DNA of 64,000 nt from Oreohelix idahoensis (taxonomy: Eukaryota > Mollusca > Gastropoda > Stylommatophora > Oreohelicidae), in the NCBI GenBank assembly GCA_024509875.1, contig JAMPIV010012241.1, positions 1 to 64,000 of the forward strand. The letters are read 5' to 3'. The translations under genes were made by a program, and so were the position numbers. Below are positions 42,501 through 51,500 of this stretch, piece by piece. The notes under the pieces are model-generated. The model was not told the origin of the DNA. It made no database searches and saw nothing but the letters and a program-made list of their open reading frames with translations. Position 1 is the stretch's first letter. Every line of letters starts with the position of its first letter.

Positions 42501-45500
42501 ACATCTGGCTCAATTTACCTGGGAAAACTAGCCAATTCGGGCAGACAGGGCTCTTGATCCTTGGTTGATAACCATCAATGACAAATTCTCTCTGGATACA
42601 GAAATTGACAGCTGCATTGGCAAAACTGCAACAGACCTTCACACGTGTTAACACACAAACAATGAATGTGTCTGGCAGCTACAAAACTGTATTCACTTTC
42701 TCCTGTAGAGACGGTGTTTTAGCTGGCCAAGTAACTTAACACTTCACTTGCCCTATACGATGATTGTTGAAGCTCCGGTAAAGCCAGTGCATGCCATCTT
42801 CAGTGATCTCTTAATTTTAATGTGGTTTTTTTTAAACTGGGGTTTAGCTGATGTTGAGGATTGTTGCATGGTCAGCGAGCATTTTGGTTTGAACTTGATT
42901 CGGATGGTCGCACCATGTAACACCTCTACTGAATAAAATAATATAGTTCGCGTGTGGCGCTGTATGACGCATTGGGCTAGTAACCGTAGTCTTGTGTGTA
43001 GCCTTCGGGCATAGAACAGTGTTTTTATAACAGTGTGGTATAACCACTAATGAATATATCTAACAGTTAATATAATGCTGGTAAAGCAATAATAAAATAA
43101 TGTGTAAGGACCATTGAGTCCGGAGTTATGTAAGTCGGTATTATTAAACGCAATAATTATTAGGCTTGAAGGTCGTGAAATACGCAGATATAATGTGTAA
43201 CGGCTGATAGAGCCCGGCTATGAATGCCAAAAGTGAATTAATATTATAGACAGTTTTCAATGTGTGGATCACTCCTTCATGTCACTATTAACAGAAATAT
43301 AATAATTATGCCAAATGCTGGTAAAATAGATTTGGTCAAAGACATGAACAATATGTAAAACGGTTACCTGACAGACGTGCAATGTCTGATAAGATATAAA
43401 CTCTAAACTGTGATAGCAAGTGTCTTCAATGTGAAATGTTTATTGTCGAAATACATTATGAACGATGAATTATTATTAAAAATGTTGAGTCGTCAGAACG
43501 AGACTTGTTCCCTGAAGTCTTCTGCAAGTTTTAGTTATGTTACATGACTATTGACCGTTAACCTTCAAGGTTGGTTCAAGAATACAACACTCTGTCAAGC
43601 TACTAATGATTGAAATAATAAAACACTGACAGTCAATATGTATACATGAAGTTTAATGAAAGAAACGCTGATACTAAACTATAAAAATAACAAAGATAAA
43701 CCCAATGTTGCAGCAGAAAGATACTCCGTGATAGACAGATCAGATGAATTTATAATGCATGAAGTAAAACATAATATTAGCCCAACTATATAAGACGAAA
43801 GTTTGCAACAGCTGCAACTCAATATCAGCATCCTATGTTTGGGAAATTAAATGTGCAAATATGCATTCAAAATGGCTGTGCCCATGATAAAAAGGATTTA
43901 GAATCACATGGGGTTGTTCTTTTTGCATCAAAGTTAAATATATAAAAATTAAGTGCCCTTTTTTTCCAATCAGAAAGCAATTTTTTAAACTCATTTGGTT
44001 TTCTCAACAGCATTTAATATTTCATTACAACCATTCTGATGGGCTAAAACTTTAAAATTGAAATATGCAGGCCAAAAGCTAGTAACATGTAAAGTGTCAG
44101 GGCATTCTTCACACAGTGAAGTGGAGTTTCTCATGTCTGATAATCCATAAATCTTTGTCATTTGTTCTCTTATCTGCAGTACCTTGCATGACTACTGTTC
44201 TCAAATGAAATGGCAAAAATTCAAATAATACTATGAATTCAAATTAAATCAGTACCTGCTTCTTCTTGCTTGTGAATTACTTGAGCTGCAAGAAAGACAA
44301 GATTAAAAACCACCTGTAATGTCAAACATGTACGAGTAAGAAGATTTGGATTCATCTTAATCATCGAAGAATATGCAATGTATGAATACAAATGACGTGA
44401 CTCTTAATCATTCAAGAACATATGGTATGTTTTACAACTGGCTCAGTAAATTGTAAAAAGAAAGTGGCAATATGCACTACAAAGTAAAATTTTAAACAAA
44501 TGTGAAAGAAAAAAAGACAACTACAAAATTTAATTATTAAATTTCATCTGTTCTAATATACTTAACTACAGAAAAATTATATAATAGTGATGTATTAACT
44601 GGAGACAGAGAGTTAAAGGAGGATTATTCCACCCTGTTAATAGCTTCCTCCAGGCATAACTGACTAGGGGAATGATGCACTATTGAGCTGATAGCCTCGA
44701 GCTGCCTTTTTTGCCTGGTGCTCTTTTCGGGTTTTCGGGGTGTTCTTTTCTTTTCTGCTTGTTGTAAGAGTTTCTTTTAGTTATAATAGTGATGTATTAA
44801 CTGGAGAAATAGACAGAAGAATTATTCCACTCTGTTAGTAGCTTCCTCCAGGCATAACTGACTAGAGGAATGATGCACTATTGAGCTGATAGCCCCCAGC
44901 TGCCTTTTTTGCCTGGTGCTCTTTTCGGGGTGTTCTTTTCTTTTCTGCTTGTTGTAAGAGCTTCGCTGAGCCAAGTCTAAGCTGGAGATGTAAGAGGTAT
45001 CTCCACATGGTGTGATCAGCAGCTTCATCCTCCTTAGTCGCTGGATTTATGTCCAGTGCCTTCATGCCTCTCTTGCACACGTCCTTGAACTTTGAGGATG
45101 TGACCATCTTCCATGTGGTGGACATGGCCAAGCCAGCGTCAGCTGCATCAAGCAATGTATACATGATTTGAAGGCCAGCTTGTGACAGTATTTTCATAGA
45201 AATACTTAGGATATGGCGTAGACACTTTAGATGGATGTTATGTTCCAGGTTCTTTCTTTTGATATATCTTGTCTAGGGTAATACTTCATTGACTTGTGAG
45301 AAACTCATCATGGCATTCCATTATGCCGGTAACACTTTTAAATGCAGCCTGTAAAATACCTTTCTTACTCTTCAACAATAAAGAAGTCCTCTAAGGCCAG
45401 TTTGGACGTGAAGACGAATATTCATTTTTATTACGTGAACAAGCTCCAATTGACATGTATTCAATATTCAGATAGACAATGGCATGACCTTGCCAGTCTT

Positions 45501-48500
45501 GAAAACGTCACTATTCCGTCGACTATGGACAAGATGTCTTTGACATATTGCTGTAATCTTTATTAAATATTTCCACACGCATTCCTTGACACACAGCATT
45601 CGCTTGTCCTAAAATATCAATCCAGCATAGACTCCATGAAGCAGATGGACGATCTAGCTGTAATACATCTTTATAACTCTGTAGTAAGAGCACACATATA
45701 GGAGCTGGACAATTATGCGTCCGTTCACACTGAGTGACACACATGAAAAGCCACGAAGTATCGCTCACTTCTGCTAAGTGAAGCCGGCAAAGACGTCTGC
45801 TATATTTTGTCGAAAAGACAATGACGTACTTCCGGGAGTAACCCAGGAAACGTAATATCAACAAGCTGGTCCATAAACAAGCCTTGTCGAATACGATAGA
45901 TATGTTATGATTTTACTCATAACAATGGAAGATATTGAACTTTTCCTCTTGTTCAGCATAAGTTGTCCATGCCTTGCTTACACATAGAAGCTAGCTGATG
46001 CTGCAGGTATCATATACCACAGCTTTGGTCTTCATTGAGAGTTTGAAGTTTCCCCACACTTGCGTTGTGAGGCTGGCAAAGATGGTTGCAGTTTTGCCAA
46101 TGCAGCTGTCAATTTCTGTATCCAGAGAGTTTGTCATTGACGGTTATCAACCAAGGATCAAGAGCCCTATCTGCCCGAATCGGCTAGTTTTCTCAGGCAA
46201 ATTGAGCCAGATGTGAAGGCCAGGAGCTGGACTTGGCTGTCAGAGTCTATTTGAGGTGCATGCTGTTGAAGCATTTATCTGCAGTGGGAGCTTATCCCCA
46301 CTACAACTCCTGGCAATCACAACCCTTGGAACCTCCATTGTTAACATCATCTCTTCTGGCCATCTTTTCAAAGTCTAACCAGATGAGATAACATGAAATG
46401 CCAAAAAAAAAAGAAAAAATGTGAAGTAAAAGATTTAAAGCATATGATAACAAAAAGATGTATTATAACAGTGGACAAAGTAGTGTTGAAAGGACACAGA
46501 ACAATAAATAAGGAGGGAAAGCTTCAGATGTAAAAGAAAAATGATGAATAACACAAAAATTAATCCACAGAATCGGACAGAGAAAAACAGGAGTCAGTCT
46601 ATTCAGACAATAATGGAAGACAAACCTTAGAACTGTCCCCCTGTAGTTCCCAGGGGTCTCTGAAGAGACAAAGAAAGAATAGGACTACTGTACAATCAGG
46701 CATGTCGTACAAGGTCACAAATATGAGGTTGTGCATGAGGTTGGCAACCTCATCAAGTAAAATATGCCTCAGAAATCACTGCTGTAAGAACATGTGAAAG
46801 CTTAGTACAGGCTTCCTGCAGGGACAAGTTTCATTGGTGGTTCCATGCTCCATAAGTAGCACAAAGGAAAATGATGATGAAACTGCCCCAGATCTCCGCA
46901 GAAAAAAAGTGGACTTTTTTAAGTGAATGATAATAAAATATTTTTTTAATGATCATATAAACCTCGAATTTTGTTTTCCTGGTAGTCTTTCCACAATCGC
47001 TTTGTTTTCTCCACTAGTTCTGCCTTTTCAAAGCAACCCTTGTAGTCAACAAAGTTGTTGACAAGGAGTTCCTTGAGCTGACGGACTGACAAATCACCAA
47101 TATGCGAAATCTCTGTGATGTCATCAAGCTGTGTTCTCCTTATGGGTTGCTCAGTGGGGCCACTCTGAAAATATTAATATCATGAATGGAAACAGTGGAT
47201 TTTATGGATAAAAAAGAAGAAATTGTAGAAGTAGCATGAGCACATTTATTTTTTAACTTTACATTTCTGGCCCACTTCTGCTGTGAAGTGTTGTGGGAAG
47301 CTGAAGTTATCGTTCTTGAGAAAAGTGTATCACTCTGGCTGACATGAGCCCATGTTCATGTAGGATTTCTGTTACATTGTCTAACCATCTGCCTCTTGGT
47401 CTACCTTGTGCTCTAAAACCAGATCTTTTACTGTAGTAGGCATGTAGTAGTAGTAATTGATTGGAGTTCAATCTCATACGATGGCTAAACCCCTTTATTT
47501 TCTGTCTCTCTATGTATATGATGCAGGAGACAGTTCCTACCATTTTTCTGATGTCATCATTTCTCATCCTGTCTCTCCTAGTTTCATTAATGGTTTGTCT
47601 TAAGCATTTCCTCTCGCATGATCTGATTTTCCTTCCCCGTGCTCCGGTCAGGGACCATGTTTGACACTGACAGCAAAGAGTTGGTAAGAATATTTACTTC
47701 TTCGTTCACTTTCAGACGTCAACTTGAATATGTTCAAAGAAGGCAGTCATCAGCTTCAGGCTGTTGGATCTTCGTAGAGTTTTTCCAGGAATGGTACTGG
47801 TGATGGCCATATATGCTTTGGTAAGAATATACTATTTATCAACTGTTGTTTCGTTCCTATACTTCTTCTTCTTCGTTCGTCCTGAAAAGGACGGTGGTTG
47901 CGTTGTGTCTGTTTACGCCTAAGCTGTGATATCTGCACCTTTCGGTCGACACATCCGACTTCTGCACTGCATTTTTTAGGACCGGGTTTGCCTTCCCATT
48001 GCGATCCACACTCGCTCAGCCAGACTGCACTGCTGCAGACTGTTTCCAGGACCACCACGTGGAGGTGGAGTGCGGTCTTGACCAGCTCTGATTCGCTGGT
48101 CCTGACGCAGGCAGTCAAGCTATGAGTCGCTGACTGCGTTCTCTATTGCTGCGTCTTTGGGTCCCAGTTCCTATACTACTTCAGTAGTGGTGACAGATGG
48201 TAAGTCGCTGGTCTGACTTTCTGACATCTGGTTTCAATTGAGTACATTTACAGAGAATAACTGTAAAGGAGCTGAATGATGCTTAAATGCACACTAACAC
48301 GCACACAGAGGCAGGCAGGCACATGCACACACTCACAAGAATGTGCACGTGTGCTTGCATGTTCGCACACACATGTATAAACACACAGATACATATAGCA
48401 ATGCACTTTAACTCTGTGAGTACCATAAAACATAAAATATCTATTTTTTTTTTTCTCTTTGAAAAAAAAAAAAAATCACTACCAATTCCTGATGTGAAAC

Positions 48501-51500
48501 TTGATAGTAAACTCTACAATACTGTAATTTCGATTTTTTGAAGAATATTCTACAGCCGCAACCATGTGTTTTAAACAGCTTGGGACTGTATAATTGTGTC
48601 TGAGGCACCTGTTTGGGACAGCATAAAGTCTATTAATACTTCAGCAATTCACCTTGGGTCCTACTTTTGAACATTTTAAAAGACCTTTCCTAGCCCGACA
48701 ATCTCTGCTCCAATCTATATAGTATAAAAGCTGCAGTCTGTGCTGTAAAGTTTGACTGCCTCTGTCTTTTTTCCCACTCCCTTTTCTCTGTCCATGGGAT
48801 TATTCTAAGCTTTTCGCTTCTTCTGCCCCTTCTTTTTGAAGATGAAGCCCAAGGGTTCCAGTCATCTGCAGTTAACATCTAGCTGCTGATATTAGTTTTT
48901 TTGCTTCAGGTTTGGGAAACAGCTCTCCTTGAGGTGTGCACTTAATAAATCATTAAACAGAACAAATGCTGAAAAATAATTGTGAGCCTTTTCCCAGATG
49001 AAACATTAGCTTACAGAATTTAAGGACTGAAGCAGCAGGACAAGATTACTAATGTGGAACTGATGAAAAAAAACCAGACAAGTACCAGTGGAACAAGAGA
49101 TGACGAAGACATTGGCGATGAATAGGACACACGCACACAAAGAGAAAAACCTGTTTATAGCCATACAAGACAGTCCTTATTTTGGAATCCCCCAGGGTAA
49201 AAGAACCAGAGGTAGACCCAAAAACACACGGAGAAGAGAACTGGAGACAGAAATAAAAATGAAGAGGAAGACATGGAAAGACCTGGAGCTGGTGACGTGA
49301 CAGGAAGACCTGGAGCTGGTGACGTGTGACAGGAAGACCTGGCATAAGTTTGTTGACAGCCTATGCTACTTGGGGAGTTGAAAGGTAATGATGAAGACAG
49401 AATATAGTTGTATCTCTGATGACAATGGCAATCCTCTCTCAGATTAACATTTTTTATTGTTTACAAAATGCATAACAATTATTTTTTTTGCTATTGTAGA
49501 ATTATACCAGTAAAAATTGACCACAGGTCATGAGCCACACTTACTTGCTCACTTGAAACCTGATAAGTTAAGAGCACACTTACCTGTTCCGTTGAATCAT
49601 GCTGAGTTAAGAATGCCTGAATCCTTTCTATAGATTCTAGAAGCTCCCTCAAACTATTATTGTTTATTTCAAACTGAATCTCCTGTGGTTCTCCCTGGGT
49701 CTGATTAGCTGCTCTGTTATATGAACTTGAAGATCCCGCAGCAGAATTACTTGCTGGAGATTGTTCTGGAGGTGATGATACTGAATTTGATGATGACAAT
49801 GACGGAACCGTTGCTGCTGTACTTTCTGTTGTTACTGCTGCTGATATCTGGGACTGTGCATTTCTTTGTGATGCTGGGCTGTTTTCACTGCTGGTCCCTG
49901 TACTTGAAGATTCACTTGCAAAACTGATATTCCTAACGTGTGCCTGAAATAAATTGTATTCGTTTGTCAGTTATTTATCTAGTGGCACCTCAGCATTCAC
50001 TGAGGGAGCCGCGGTAGCAAAGTGGTTAGTGCACTGGCTTCCTAGCTCAGTGGTCTATGGTTCGATCCCCAGATGAGGTGGGATTTTTTTAGGCCGCAAA
50101 CGGCTCCTGGGTCAACCCAGCCCCAACTGGGTACCAGAGCAACTTCTGGGAAGGTTAAGGCGGCCGGTGTGATGCTGACCACATCACCCCTAGTGTGCCG
50201 ATGGTCAAGAAAATTTGGGCCTAACACCATATTCCCAATATGCCTCAATGGCCGTGTAAAGGGATCCTTTCCTTTACCTCAGCATTCACTATTTGATTCA
50301 GTGCCTGGTAGTGGTATCTGAACATTTGTTTAAATTGTTACAATAAACTGTGGAGTGTATTCTGGAGTTTCTACTAACTGTAAGAAGAAATTACTTGCGT
50401 CATTCAGTGTCTGGTATTTTTTTTTAATGTGGTGCTGGACAGTTGCAGAAGGATGTCTGAAAACTTGGCAACTTTAGTCCTATTTACTTATTCCAGTGTT
50501 CATACCACATAAACATACCAGCTATTCTGTACTGTTCTCATTCTTCTATAATTTACTAGACACAGTATTATGGTTCTTGTCTTGCGTTATCTAGCCTACT
50601 GAAGAATAGAAAAGCTATAGAAGTGATTGCTGCTATCGTTATTTGGGTCGTTCCTTTGGTCCGAAATTCCAGTTACATTGGGTGGTCATGCTAATATCCA
50701 TGAAGTACTATTTCTGTGGTGCCTAGCTGGTAGTGAGGTTAGTCAAGATTCACTCAGTAGCGAGGCAGTGGTCCTGGGTTCATTCCCTGGTAAGCTTTCT
50801 GTTGTCTAATTTTCTACATATTTCTTACAAGTGCCTGCAACATAACCTATTTATATGTATTAATTTTAATCCTACTACGTTCAAGTGACAGCAAACAATA
50901 GACAAGACTACACTAGGAGATCCACCCCTACAAGGTGTGGAATCATACACATATCTTGGCAGCAATATAGACAAAGTTGGAGTTTTAGACAGTGATATCA
51001 AAATAAGAGTACAAAAAGCAAGAGGAGCTTTCACTGCATTGAGAAATATATGGAAATCAAAAGGAATCAAGTTCAACACAAAATCAGAATCTTTATCTCT
51101 GATGTCAAATTAGTCCTATTGTATGGCTCTGAAACTTGGAGAACAAAGAACAACAAAAAAGAAGTCAGAGACTTTTATAACGAATGGATCCTTGCGTAGG
51201 AAAGAAGTATTGAAATGGTATGATAAGATCACCATTGCAAAATTTATGACAAGAACCAGACAAATGCAAGTGAAACAAGAGGTAAGATGAAGACTACGCT
51301 GGTGATGGATAGGAACCACACTGAGGAAACCTACTCATAGCATTAAATGGCAGTCCTTGTACTGGAATCCCAAGGGTATTCGAGGTAGAGGGAAGCTAAC
51401 AAATACACACAGAAGAGAACTAGGACAGAAATGAAAGGGATAAAGAAGACATGGAAGGACACTGTGCAGATGGCAGACGACGGGGGGACTTAGCATGAAT

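Noticed and set aside
50690..50800. Third tRNA-SINE (TGGTAGTGAGGTTAG, GGTTCATTCCC)
   Set aside because: Weak box matches only; no body or tail shared with the two SINE families seen here.
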